NCBI RefSeq assembly: GCF_000067205.1
Contig: NC_010170.1
Location: 5,084,001 to 5,148,000 of the forward strand
Length of the DNA: 64,000 bases
From: Bordetella petrii
GTDB lineage: Bacteria > Pseudomonadota > Gammaproteobacteria > Burkholderiales > Burkholderiaceae_B
Direction: 5' to 3'
The notes under the pieces were generated by a model. The model saw only the letters and a program-made list of their open reading frames with translations, was not told the DNA's origin and ran no database searches. The position numbers and the translations under genes are program-made. The stretch's first letter is position 1. Each line of letters starts with the position of its first letter. Shown here piece by piece: positions 26,106 to 35,734 of the stretch.

Positions 26106-26411
26106 ATGGATTATCAAGCGCTTATGAATGCCTCCCGGTGGATTGCCAAGAACAATCTGACCGACAAAGTCTGCGCCGTCCGTGTCGGCTGGGACAACGA
26201 CACATCCAAACTGACCGTCATCTACTACGTGGATGGCCCGCCGACGGAAGACGAAGAAGACGAGTGCGAAATCACCATGGCGGAATTGCTGGCGCAATTT
26301 CCCGACGTCGTGCAAGCCGATACCGAATGCCTGGACTACGCTGGCAAGCAGGCCGAACTGCGCCGCATGGAAGGGCTGGCCTACCTGCGCGAAGACAAGC
26401 CCCGCGCCTGA
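26106..26411 (+). CDS. Probable immunity protein for the Ntox50-like toxin
   Basis: This is a small acidic cytoplasmic protein of 101 residues with no signal peptide or membrane helix. It has alternating helix and strand-like runs (VCAVRVGWDNDTSKLTVIYYVDG) and the acidic run EDEEDECE, as expected for a protein that binds a basic nuclease. ATG at 26106 lies two bases after the toxin stop, the usual tight toxin–immunity spacing. I do not recognise a named immunity family. Function is inferred from position, size and charge. Confidence 0.7.
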   Translation: MDYQALMNASRWIAKNNLTDKVCAVRVGWDNDTSKLTVIYYVDGPPTEDEEDECEITMAELLAQFPDVVQADTECLDYAGKQAELRRMEGLAYLREDKPRA

Positions 26412-26491
26412 CCCAGTATGGTGCGTAGCCCGGTGACGGCGAGCAGTACGGCAGGCGCCGGTTCGACCATCGACTCCGCACGCTGGGTGCC

Positions 26492-26854
26492 GTGCGGCTC
26501 GCGTTCGACGGCCGGTGCCTGCAGGTGGGATACGCGAACATCGGGCTGGCGCCGCAAGCTGCCATCAGCAACGGCGACATCGTGATCGGCATCAACGAAT
26601 GCGTGGCGGCCTATCGCCGCGCCGACGGCGCGCGGCATTTCTCTTACCGGATGCCGTTCGCCTTTCATGAATTCCTGCGCACTGGCGACCCGCTGATCGC
26701 GCGAGATGAACTCGGCTTCGTCGGCCTGGCGCCGGACGGCACCGAAAAATGGTCGTTCTTCACCACCGGCCCGATCGCCCGCTGCGACCTCACGCCCACA
26801 CACATCACCGGGGAAACGCTCGAGGGTGAAGAATTTTCGTTCACCCTGCCATAA
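26492..26854 (+). CDS. Hypothetical protein, possibly 5'-truncated orphan immunity gene
   Basis: I do not recognise this 120-residue β-rich protein (RLAFDGRCLQVGYANIG … ITGETLEGEEFSFTLP). It starts at a GTG without a visible Shine-Dalgarno. The same frame stays open back to 26429 with plausible coding sequence (EQYGRRRFDHRLRTLGAV), but no better start exists there. A lost 5' end is therefore possible. It follows the toxin–immunity pair by 80 bp and is 19 bp before another small gene, a layout common for banks of orphan immunity genes. No membrane segment is seen. Confidence 0.5.
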   Translation: MRLAFDGRCLQVGYANIGLAPQAAISNGDIVIGINECVAAYRRADGARHFSYRMPFAFHEFLRTGDPLIARDELGFVGLAPDGTEKWSFFTTGPIARCDLTPTHITGETLEGEEFSFTLP

Positions 26855-26873
26855 CTGACCAAGGACACGGGCC

Positions 26874-27179
26874 ATGACGAATGGACTCTACCCCGAAGCC
26901 GTACAAGGCGTGAAGCAGGTGTGCATTGATTTGCTGGCCGGAAAGGCAAGCATCGAACAAGCCCAGGCGGCGTTGCATGCGGCCGAACAGATCATCGTGG
27001 GGCTCGACGAAAAGTGGCTGCGGGCGCTGCTTTTCCAGGCGGAGAACAGGCTGGAAGAGATCCGATTCACGGTCTCGGACGACCGGCAGGCAGAAGCCGC
27101 CGCCGAGGTCGTGCGCCATGTCCTGCACGCCATCAGGCAGCCGCCGCCATCTCAGTCGCACGGTGTCAGACACCCTTGA
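26874..27179 (+). CDS. Small hypothetical protein, possible immunity gene
   Basis: This 101-residue, mostly α-helical protein (VKQVCIDLLAGKASIEQAQAALHAAEQII … AEAAAEVVRHVLHAI) is of unknown family. An ATG at 26874 has AAGGA 10-14 bases upstream. The last ten residues (SQSHGVRHP) are encoded by the start of a palindromic repeat at 27162, so the natural C-terminus may have been replaced. It lies downstream of a toxin–immunity pair and may be part of that module (inference). Confidence 0.55.
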   Translation: MTNGLYPEAVQGVKQVCIDLLAGKASIEQAQAALHAAEQIIVGLDEKWLRALLFQAENRLEEIRFTVSDDRQAEAAAEVVRHVLHAIRQPPPSQSHGVRHP

Positions 27180-27194
27180 CGGGCTCCTGACACC
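27162..27194. repeat. Palindromic repeat hairpin over a stop codon
   Basis: GGTGTCAG at 27162 pairs with CTGACACC ending at 27194 across a 17-base loop. The element spans the stop codon (27177-27179) of the small gene and ends 10 bp before the stop of the convergent clsB-like gene. Same family as the 24547-24721 cluster; it may serve as a two-way transcript end. Confidence 0.75.
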
Positions 27195-27203
27195 TGGCAA
27201 GCG

Positions 27204-28415
27204 TCAGTATTCCCCCGAGCGCCCCGTCAACGCCACGCCGATGCGCAGCAAGGTGTACGACACGGCATCCACACAGCGGCGCAGCCAGCCGCGCCGCTGG
27301 TAGTCCAGCGGCCGCACGAAACGCCCGCCCGCGGCGATGGCATCTTCCAGGCGGTGCTGCAGATCCCAGGCGAACGGCTGGTCGTCGACCACCACATTCG
27401 CCTCGCGCGCCAGCAGCAGGCTGAACGGATCCAGGTTGGACGAACCCACCATCGCCATGTTGTCGATGACCGCCACCTTGGCGTGCAGATAGCCGGGCAT
27501 ATATTCGTAGATTTCGATGCCGCCGCGCAGCAGCTGGTCGTACAGCGAGCGAGTGGCGTAGTACTGCATGTGGTATTCGATCTTGCCCTGCAGCAGCAGG
27601 CGCACGCGCACGCCGCGCGCGGCCGCCCGCAGCAGCGCCTTGCGGAACTGGCGGCCGGGAAAAAAGTACGCGTTGCCGATCAGGATGTCGCGCCGCGCGT
27701 GCTGGATGCCGTACAGATAGGCGCGCTCGAACGTCTGCCGGAAACGCAGGTTGTCGCGCAGCACCAGGGCCGCGCGCTGGCGCCCGGCCGGCCGGGCGGC
27801 CGACGGCGCGGGCCGGGTCAGGCGCAGGCGCGACCATTCGCGCGGATGGCGGCGCAGGCGGGCCCAGCTCAGCCGCACCCACAACAGGTCTTGCGCGCGC
27901 ACCGCGTCGGCCACCAGCGACCCGCGAACCTGCACCGCGAAATCGAAGCGCGCCCCCGGAATGTTGTCGCAAGGATCCAGATCGTCGTAGTCGTCGACGA
28001 TATTGATGCCGCCAATGAAGGCGATGCTGCCGTCCACCACCGCCACCTTGCGGTGCAGACGGCGCAGCCGGCTGCGCGAAGGCACCAGGCGGCCGTACCA
28101 GGGCGGTTCGGGCCGGTAGATGCGGCAATGGCCGCCCGCCGCCGTGATGCGGTCGCCGACGGCGCGAGCCGTGTCGGCGCTGCCGAAGCCATCGAGCACC
28201 ACGCGCACTTTCACGCCGCGCCGCGCGGCCTGCTCCAGGCTTTGCAGCACGCGCTCGCCGGTGCGGTCGATCAGGAAGATATAGGTTTCCAGGTGCACGC
28301 TGACGCTGGCCGCGTCAATGGCCCGGCACAGCGCCGGAAAGAAATCGGCGCCATTCTGCAGCAGTTCAATGGCGTTGTCGTCGGTCCAGTCGAGCCTGAC
28401 GATGTCGGCCTTCAC
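27204..28415 (-). CDS. clsB: Cardiolipin synthase B-like phospholipase D family protein
   Basis: This 403-residue enzyme of the PLD superfamily has two HKD motifs: LHRKVAVVDGSIAFIGGIN near 119-137 and LHAKVAVIDNMAMVGSSNLDP near 310-330. It should join phosphatidylglycerol with phosphatidylglycerol or phosphatidylethanolamine to make cardiolipin at the inner membrane, as E. coli ClsB (YbhO) does. It lacks the two N-terminal membrane helices of ClsA, which fits ClsB. The start is GTG at 28415, in a GTGA overlap with the stop of the endonuclease-like gene, the ybhP–ybhO pairing of E. coli. Confidence 0.88.
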   Translation of the reverse strand: MKADIVRLDWTDDNAIELLQNGADFFPALCRAIDAASVSVHLETYIFLIDRTGERVLQSLEQAARRGVKVRVVLDGFGSADTARAVGDRITAAGGHCRIYRPEPPWYGRLVPSRSRLRRLHRKVAVVDGSIAFIGGINIVDDYDDLDPCDNIPGARFDFAVQVRGSLVADAVRAQDLLWVRLSWARLRRHPREWSRLRLTRPAPSAARPAGRQRAALVLRDNLRFRQTFERAYLYGIQHARRDILIGNAYFFPGRQFRKALLRAAARGVRVRLLLQGKIEYHMQYYATRSLYDQLLRGGIEIYEYMPGYLHAKVAVIDNMAMVGSSNLDPFSLLLAREANVVVDDQPFAWDLQHRLEDAIAAGGRFVRPLDYQRRGWLRRCVDAVSYTLLRIGVALTGRSGEY

Positions 28416-29272
28416 GGCAGCTCAAGCTCCGCCAGCAAGGGGGCATGGTCGGACAGCTTGGCCCATTCGCGGCCGCGCAACACGCGCGCGCTGCGCACGG
28501 CAAAGCCGCGCTGGTAGATGCGATCGAGCCGAAACCACGGGAATACGGCCGGAAAGGTGCGCGGCGGCGGCAGCGGGCAATAGGCGCCGCCCATGCCCAG
28601 CTGGTTGTTGCGTTCCAGCACCGCCACACTGTTGGGCACGCCGCGCAGCACGTTGCTTAAGCGCCGCACCGAATCGCGCAGGCGCGGCAGTTCGCCGCCA
28701 TGGCTGCGCGGCGCGTTGGCAAAGACCTCGTACAGGCCCAGTTGCTGCACGAACAACGGCGCCAGGCGGTCGCCCCAGTCGTTGAAATCGCCCGCCACCA
28801 GAATGGGATCGCCCTCGGGCACCAGCCGGCTGATGCGATCGGTAAGCGCCTGGATCTGGCGGGTGCGGCTGCCGGCGAACAGGCCCAGGTGCACCACGAA
28901 ACAATGCACGTCGCGGCCGTCGACCTGGATGCGGGCATGCAGCAGGCCGCGCTGTTCGAGCCGGTGATCGGAGATGTCCTGGTTCTCGTGCTCGACGATG
29001 GCATAGCGCGACAGCAGCGCGTTGCCATGGTCGGAACGGTTGCGAATGGCGTTGCAGCCATAGGCCACGTCCAGGCGCAGCGCCGCCGCCAGCGACTCAT
29101 GCTGGGCGTCGAGGAAGGAGATGTGCTCGTTGCGGCCCTGCACTTCCTGCAGGAAGACCAGGTCGGGGCGCAGGCCGTACAACCCCAGGCGCAGATCGTT
29201 CAGCGATTCGCGCCGACCCAGGGACGAGCGGCCCTTATGAATGTTGTAGCTGACTACGCGGATAAGCGACAT
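28412..29272 (-). CDS. Endonuclease/exonuclease/phosphatase family protein (YbhP-like)
   Basis: This metal-dependent phosphoesterase-fold protein of 286 residues has the full EEP signature: VVSYNIHKGRS near 6-16 with the catalytic Asn, FLQEVQGRNE near 40 with the metal Glu, HCFVVHLGLF near 122, LVAGDFNDWGD near 155-165 and a C-terminal LSDHAPLLAELEL with the Asp-His pair. It is cytoplasmic or peripheral, with no signal peptide. The partner clsB-like gene starts within its stop. In E. coli the same pair is ybhP–ybhO, so a role linked to phospholipid turnover is likely, but the substrate is unknown. Confidence 0.86.
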   Translation of the reverse strand: MSLIRVVSYNIHKGRSSLGRRESLNDLRLGLYGLRPDLVFLQEVQGRNEHISFLDAQHESLAAALRLDVAYGCNAIRNRSDHGNALLSRYAIVEHENQDISDHRLEQRGLLHARIQVDGRDVHCFVVHLGLFAGSRTRQIQALTDRISRLVPEGDPILVAGDFNDWGDRLAPLFVQQLGLYEVFANAPRSHGGELPRLRDSVRRLSNVLRGVPNSVAVLERNNQLGMGGAYCPLPPPRTFPAVFPWFRLDRIYQRGFAVRSARVLRGREWAKLSDHAPLLAELELP

Positions 29273-29385
29273 GAACCGAATGACGCCTTTTCTTATATGG
29301 CACGGGCGGCGCGGGCCGCCCTGCCCCTTGGGGATCGGGCGGGCGCCGCGGCCTGGCCAGCGGCGCCCTCTACCCCCAGATTACT

Positions 29386-31173
<1,788 letters not shown>

Positions 31174-31213
31174 TGCGGGATGACTCCTAGGTGCTGTGTT
31201 CAGCGTGAAAAGG

Positions 31214-31855
31214 TTACGAATCGACGGCCGGGGCCGTCGGGATGGGGGCGGCTGCCGGGGCCGGTTGGCCCGGCGGCGCCACCACGCCCATGGAAACGAT
31301 GTACTTCAGGGCGGCGTCCACGCTCATCTGCAATTCGATGACGTGGTCGCGCGGCATCATCAGGAAGAACCCCGACGTGGGGTTCGGCGTGGTGGGCACA
31401 TAGACGCTGACGTGCTCGCCCGGCAGATACCCGGCAACTTCGCCGCCGGGCGCGCCCGTCAGGAAGGCGATGGTCCACGAGCCGGCGCGCGGATACTGCA
31501 CCAGCACAGCCTGGCGGAACGCCTGGCCGTTGGGCGCCAGCACCGTGTCGCTGACCTGCTTGACCGAATTGTAGATGGAGCGCACCAGCGGGATGCGGCC
31601 AAGCAGGGCTTCCCATTGCTCGAGCAGGGTGCGGCCCAGCAGGTTGGCGGCGAACATGCCGGTGAGCAGCACCACCAGGACCACCAGCACGAAGCGGAAG
31701 CCGGGAATGTCGATGCCCAGCAGCGATTGCGACGACAAGAAGCTGGGCACGAAGCCCTCGAGGGTTGCGATCAGCAGGCCCAGCACCCAGAGGGTGATGG
31801 CCAGCGGAACCCAGATCAGCAGCCCGGTGATGAAATACTTCTTGAAGACGCGCAT
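31214..31855 (-). CDS. DUF502 family inner-membrane protein
   Basis: This is a 213-residue protein with two N-terminal membrane helices (ITGLLIWVPLAITLWVLGLLI near 9-29 and FVLVVLVVLLTGMFAANLLG near 54-73). It is followed by the DUF502 signature RIPLVRSIYNSVKQVSDTVL near 86-105 and the soluble domain up to PTTPNPTSGFFLMMP near 151-165. The C-terminus is Ala/Pro-rich. ATG at 31855 starts just before the first helix. Function is unknown; the fixed place before aspS suggests shared expression only. Confidence 0.88.
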   Translation of the reverse strand: MRVFKKYFITGLLIWVPLAITLWVLGLLIATLEGFVPSFLSSQSLLGIDIPGFRFVLVVLVVLLTGMFAANLLGRTLLEQWEALLGRIPLVRSIYNSVKQVSDTVLAPNGQAFRQAVLVQYPRAGSWTIAFLTGAPGGEVAGYLPGEHVSVYVPTTPNPTSGFFLMMPRDHVIELQMSVDAALKYIVSMGVVAPPGQPAPAAAPIPTAPAVDS

Positions 31856-31871
31856 ACGGCTGGGCTTGCGG

Positions 31872-32177
31872 TCAGGAGGACGCCGCGGGCGCAGGCGTAG
31901 CCGCTGGCGCGGCGCTGTCGCTCTTGGCGGGGGCGTCGGCCTTGGGCGCGCTGGCCGTACCGGACTTGGCGCCGTCGGACTTGCCCTGGCTGCCGCCGTT
32001 GCGGAAGTCGGTGACATACCAGCCCGAGCCCTTGAGCTGGAAGCCGGCGGCCGTGACCTGCTTGGTGAAGGCGGCTTCGCCGCATTCGGGGCAGACCGAC
32101 AGCGGCGCATCGGAAAACTTTTGCAATACATCCTGGGCATGGCCGCAGGCGCCGCATTTGTAAGCGTAGATAGGCAT
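31872..32177 (-). CDS. FmdB-family zinc-ribbon regulatory protein
   Basis: This 101-residue protein begins MPIYAYKCGACGHAQDVLQK and continues with CPECGEAAFTKQV, giving the paired CxxC zinc ribbon of the FmdB/CxxC_CxxC_SSSS family. After the domain comes LKGSGWYVTDFRNGG, also family-typical, and then a low-complexity Ala/Lys/Pro tail. FmdB proteins are proposed regulators, but molecular function is unclear. ATG at 32177 is set by the conserved MPIY start. It heads the fmdB–DUF502–aspS run. Confidence 0.92.
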   Translation of the reverse strand: MPIYAYKCGACGHAQDVLQKFSDAPLSVCPECGEAAFTKQVTAAGFQLKGSGWYVTDFRNGGSQGKSDGAKSGTASAPKADAPAKSDSAAPAATPAPAASS

Positions 32178-32388
32178 GATCGGGAATTTCCAGGCACACC
32201 GGCGCATCAAAAACCGCCGTTTCACCATCCGCGGCAGGCGGACGGCAACCAGGCGGCGCCGGATCAATACGGGAAAGTCTTGAATTTTAGCGGTTTTTGC
32301 CAAAAACGCCGTAGCGGCCGCCAAGGCGCCAGCGGCTGGGCACCACGGCGAGTCCAGGCGCCAGACTCTGCAGACGTCTAATTCGGCA

Positions 32389-32462
32389 GGTGTCTGACAC
32401 CGACGTACGCCGCCCCGCCGCTGAACTGGACGGTGTCTGACACCCTCAGGGAGTCAGACACC
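32389..32462. repeat. Two palindromic repeat elements between antiporter and fmdB
   Basis: GGTGTCTGACACC lies at 32389-32401. A full hairpin, GGTGTCTGAC … GTCAGACACC with an 11-base loop, lies at 32432-32462. Both belong to the dispersed repeat family of this window. They sit 18 bp beyond the 3' end of the antiporter gene and upstream of fmdB, within a 303-bp gap (32178-32480) that otherwise shows no gene. Confidence 0.8.
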
Positions 32463-32480
32463 TGGAACATCGGGCGGCCC

Positions 32481-33773
32481 CTAGCGGCCGAATGGCAGCA
32501 GGAACATGCCAGCGGCCACCAGGGTGGGCACCAGCGCCGACATGAACAGCCGGCCCGCCGAGATCGCCTCGTTGGGGAAATACGGCCGCAAGATGGCGTA
32601 GCCGGCCGGGTTGGGCGCATTGGCGATGACGGTCAGCCCGCCCCCGGTGACGGCGCCGGCCACCAGCATGTAGTGCCAGAGGGGGCTGGCGCCCTCGACC
32701 AGCGAGCCCAGGTACGTGAGGGCGGCGTTGTCGGTAATGGCGGTCAGGGCCGCGGCGCCCCAGAACAGCACGGACGGCTCCAGGCCGCCCAGCAGGTCTT
32801 GCAGCCACCATTTCTGCAGGCCGCCCAGCACCACCAGGCCGGCCAGGAAGAAGCCCACCATCAAGCCTTCGCGGATCAGCAGGCGGTCCTGGTGGCGCCG
32901 GTAGGCGTGCGCAAAGCCGATGAACATCATCATCAGGCCCAGGAACACCGCGGGATGATGGGCCGTCATGACCACGCCCACCAGAAACACCAGGTGGATC
33001 AGGATCACCGGCCAGGGCACCGGCTCGCGCGCGGCGGGCGAGTCTTCGGCGGCGTTCACGCCGCTGCCCGTGCCGATGGCGTGGCCGGTGAGCGCGTCGC
33101 GGCAGATCCACGTCAGGATGCCGGCATTGATGAAGACCGCGATGGCCGCGCGCCAGCCGAAGTGCATGGCCATGAAGGCCGTGTCCCAGCCGAAGGTCGA
33201 GGCCACCATCAGCACCGGCGGGGCCGCGTAGGCCGTCAGCACGCCGCCGATCGACACGTTGACGAACAGCACCCCCAGCGCCATGTATTTGAACCGGGTA
33301 TGGCCGGCCACGCGGAAATAGCCGTCGCGCAACAGGATGGCTGCCAGCGTCATGGCCGCCGGCTCGGTGATGAACGACCCGCCCAGCGGCACCACCGACA
33401 TGACCACGAAGAAGGTCGCCACTTCGCGCTGCATCGGCAGCAGGCGTGCCAGGCCGCGCACCAGCATGCCCACCAGTTCCAGGATGGGGCGGCTGGCGGC
33501 CACCACCATGATCACGAACACGAACAGCGGCTCGGTGAAGTTGCGCGTGTCCATGTACTGGATGGCGGTTTCGCTGCCGCGCAACAGCGCCATGCAGACG
33601 ATCAGCACGAACGCCCACACGCCGAACACGGCCTCGACTTCGGACAACAAGTGCCAGCAACCCGCGTGCGGACCGTTGCGATGCGCCAGCCGCGCAAATA
33701 CAGGCACCGAAAACGTATGGAGCACAGCCACCGCGAACAATAGGGTGGCGACAAGTTCGATTGTGTCAGGCAT
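32481..33773 (-). CDS. Putative Na+/H+ antiporter (PF07399-like)
   Basis: This 430-residue membrane protein has about eleven helices. Segments such as MSVVPLGGSFITEPAAMTLAA near 124-145, VNVSIGGVLTAYAAPPVLMVAS near 172-193 and ALTAITDNAALTYLGSLVEG near 343-362 fit the putative Na+/H+ antiporter family related to NhaD/arsenite-type ion transporters, with polar residues inside helices. It would exchange cations across the inner membrane. It appears monocistronic, with a repeat hairpin 18 bp after its end. The exact ion is unproven. Confidence 0.75.
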   Translation of the reverse strand: MPDTIELVATLLFAVAVLHTFSVPVFARLAHRNGPHAGCWHLLSEVEAVFGVWAFVLIVCMALLRGSETAIQYMDTRNFTEPLFVFVIMVVAASRPILELVGMLVRGLARLLPMQREVATFFVVMSVVPLGGSFITEPAAMTLAAILLRDGYFRVAGHTRFKYMALGVLFVNVSIGGVLTAYAAPPVLMVASTFGWDTAFMAMHFGWRAAIAVFINAGILTWICRDALTGHAIGTGSGVNAAEDSPAAREPVPWPVILIHLVFLVGVVMTAHHPAVFLGLMMMFIGFAHAYRRHQDRLLIREGLMVGFFLAGLVVLGGLQKWWLQDLLGGLEPSVLFWGAAALTAITDNAALTYLGSLVEGASPLWHYMLVAGAVTGGGLTVIANAPNPAGYAILRPYFPNEAISAGRLFMSALVPTLVAAGMFLLPFGR

Positions 33774-33843
33774 CAGCAGTGAATTCCGGAACGAACGCGC
33801 GCGGCCGCGGCAAGGCGGCCCGACATGCGTGAAAACTGTCGGA

Positions 33844-35472
33844 CTATACCGCAGCAGCCCCTCGTCGCAGCAAGTGCGCGCCCTTCTCGGCGATCATGAC
33901 CGTGGGCGCATTGGTGTTGCCCGAAGTAATGGTGGGCATGATGGATGCATCAATCACGCGCAGCCCCTGCAGCCCATGCACGCGCAGCTCGGGGTCGACC
34001 ACGGCCAGCGCATCCACGCCCATTTTGCAGGTGCCCACCGGATGGAAGATGGTGGTGCCGATGTCGCCGGCGGCGCGCGCCAGGTCGTCATCGGTCTGGC
34101 ACGCGCTGCCCGGTTTGTATTCTTCGGGCGCATAGCGGGCCAGGGCTGGCTGCGCCACGATGCGGCGGGTCAGGCGCAGGCTGTCGGCGGCCACGCGGCG
34201 GTCGGCGTCGGTGGCCAGATAATTGCACAGGATCTCGGGGTGGTCGTCGGCATGCGGGCTGGTAATGCGCACATGCCCCCGGCTGGTGGGACGCAGATTG
34301 CAGACCGACGCCGTAAAAGCCGGAAACGCGTGCAGCGGGTCGCCGAATTTTTCCAGCGACAACGGCTGCACATGATATTCAACGTTCGCGCGAGTCTGGT
34401 CGGGACCCGAGCGCGCAAAGGCGCCCAGCTGCGAAGGCGCCATGCTGAGCGGGCCGCGCCGCCACAAGGCATACTGCGCCGCCATCATGGCCTTGCCCCA
34501 CAGCGTGCCCGCGATGGCGTTCAGCGTCTTGGCGCCGGTCACGCGGTAGATCATGCGCAACTGCAGGTGGTCCTGCAGGTTCTCGCCCACGCCGGGCAGG
34601 TCGTGCAGCACCGGCACGCCGCGGGCCTGCAGCAGGGCCGCCGGCCCCACGCCCGATACCTGCAGCAACTGCGGCGACCCGATAGCCCCAGCGGCCAGGA
34701 TCACTTCCGCGCGCGCGCGGGCGATTTTCTCGGCACCATCGTCCAGGCGGAACGCCACCCCTTCGGCGCGACGGTTCTGGAACACGATCCGCGACACCCG
34801 CGCGCCGGTCATCACGCGCAGGTTCGGCCGCCCGGCCGCCGGCTTGAGAAAGGCCCGGGCCGCGCTCCAGCGCACCCCGCGGCGCTGGTTCACCTCGAAA
34901 TAATCGCAGCCTTCGTTGTCGCCCTGGTTGAAGTCGGATACGGATGGAATGCCGGCCTGCGAGGCCGCCTCGCGGAAGGCATCGAGCAGCTCCCACGACA
35001 GGCGCTGGCGCTCGACCCGCCACTCGCCGTCGCCGCCATGGAATTCGCTGGCGCCGGCATGGTGGTCTTCGCAGCGCTTGAAGAACGGCAACACGTCGTC
35101 CCAGCCCCAGCCTGGGTTGCCCAGGGCGGCCCAGCCATCGTAGTCGGCGCGCTGGCCGCGCATGTAGATCATGCCGTTGATCGACGAACTGCCGCCCAGC
35201 ACGCGGCCGCGCGGGTAGCCCAGGCTGCGGCCGTTCAGGCCCGGATCGGGATGGGTGCGGTAGCACCAGTCGGTGCGCGGATTGCCGATGCAGTACAGAT
35301 AGCCCACCGGGATGTGAATCCAGTGCCAGTTGTCGGGACCGCCTGCCTCGAGCAGCAGCACGCGCTTGCCGGCGTCGGCCGACAGGCGGTTGGCCAGCAG
35401 GCAGCCGGCCGACCCGGCGCCCACCACGATGTAATCGAACACCAGATCGGTACCGCCGGCATCGGTGGCCAT
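33844..35472 (-). CDS. GMC-family FAD oxidoreductase (choline/alcohol dehydrogenase-like)
   Basis: This flavoprotein of 542 residues has the N-terminal ADP-binding motif DYIVVGAGSAGCLLANRLS near 13-31 and GRVLGGSSSINGMIYMRGQ near 88-106 (GMC signature 1). AGAIGSPQLLQVSGVGP near 258-274 is GMC signature 2, and the C-terminus has the catalytic pair in TIFHPVGTCKMG and ITSGNTNAPTVMIAE. It oxidises a primary alcohol or choline-like substrate, passing electrons to the membrane. ATG at 35472 follows GGGAG. No betaine aldehyde dehydrogenase lies next to it, so an AlkJ-like alcohol dehydrogenase is as likely as BetA. Confidence 0.88.
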   Translation of the reverse strand: MATDAGGTDLVFDYIVVGAGSAGCLLANRLSADAGKRVLLLEAGGPDNWHWIHIPVGYLYCIGNPRTDWCYRTHPDPGLNGRSLGYPRGRVLGGSSSINGMIYMRGQRADYDGWAALGNPGWGWDDVLPFFKRCEDHHAGASEFHGGDGEWRVERQRLSWELLDAFREAASQAGIPSVSDFNQGDNEGCDYFEVNQRRGVRWSAARAFLKPAAGRPNLRVMTGARVSRIVFQNRRAEGVAFRLDDGAEKIARARAEVILAAGAIGSPQLLQVSGVGPAALLQARGVPVLHDLPGVGENLQDHLQLRMIYRVTGAKTLNAIAGTLWGKAMMAAQYALWRRGPLSMAPSQLGAFARSGPDQTRANVEYHVQPLSLEKFGDPLHAFPAFTASVCNLRPTSRGHVRITSPHADDHPEILCNYLATDADRRVAADSLRLTRRIVAQPALARYAPEEYKPGSACQTDDDLARAAGDIGTTIFHPVGTCKMGVDALAVVDPELRVHGLQGLRVIDASIMPTITSGNTNAPTVMIAEKGAHLLRRGAAAV

Positions 35473-35734
35473 GGATTGTGTCTCCCTTGTGGCGTGCCGT
35501 CGCGACGCGCGATCGGCTGCATGGTGCTGCGTTGTAGAACACAAGCGTACCGCTGGCTACCCGGATACGCCCTAATGCTGCCGGCCGCGCCGCACCGGCC
35601 CGGTGCATGGCTTTGACCAGAGGTAACAACGGTTGAAAGATCCGAGCGTAGCACCGATGATTTTGTTCAGTTTTCTGTAAGCAACGAGCCGGGCCGGCAG
35701 TTGCAGGCCACCCGCGCGTTCCTCGGAGACCGCA

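Noticed and set aside
33337..35616. 759-codon plus-strand frame across the antiporter and GMC oxidoreductase genes
   Set aside because: It is antisense to two well-supported genes, spans their intergenic gap and has Arg/His-rich composition without domains.
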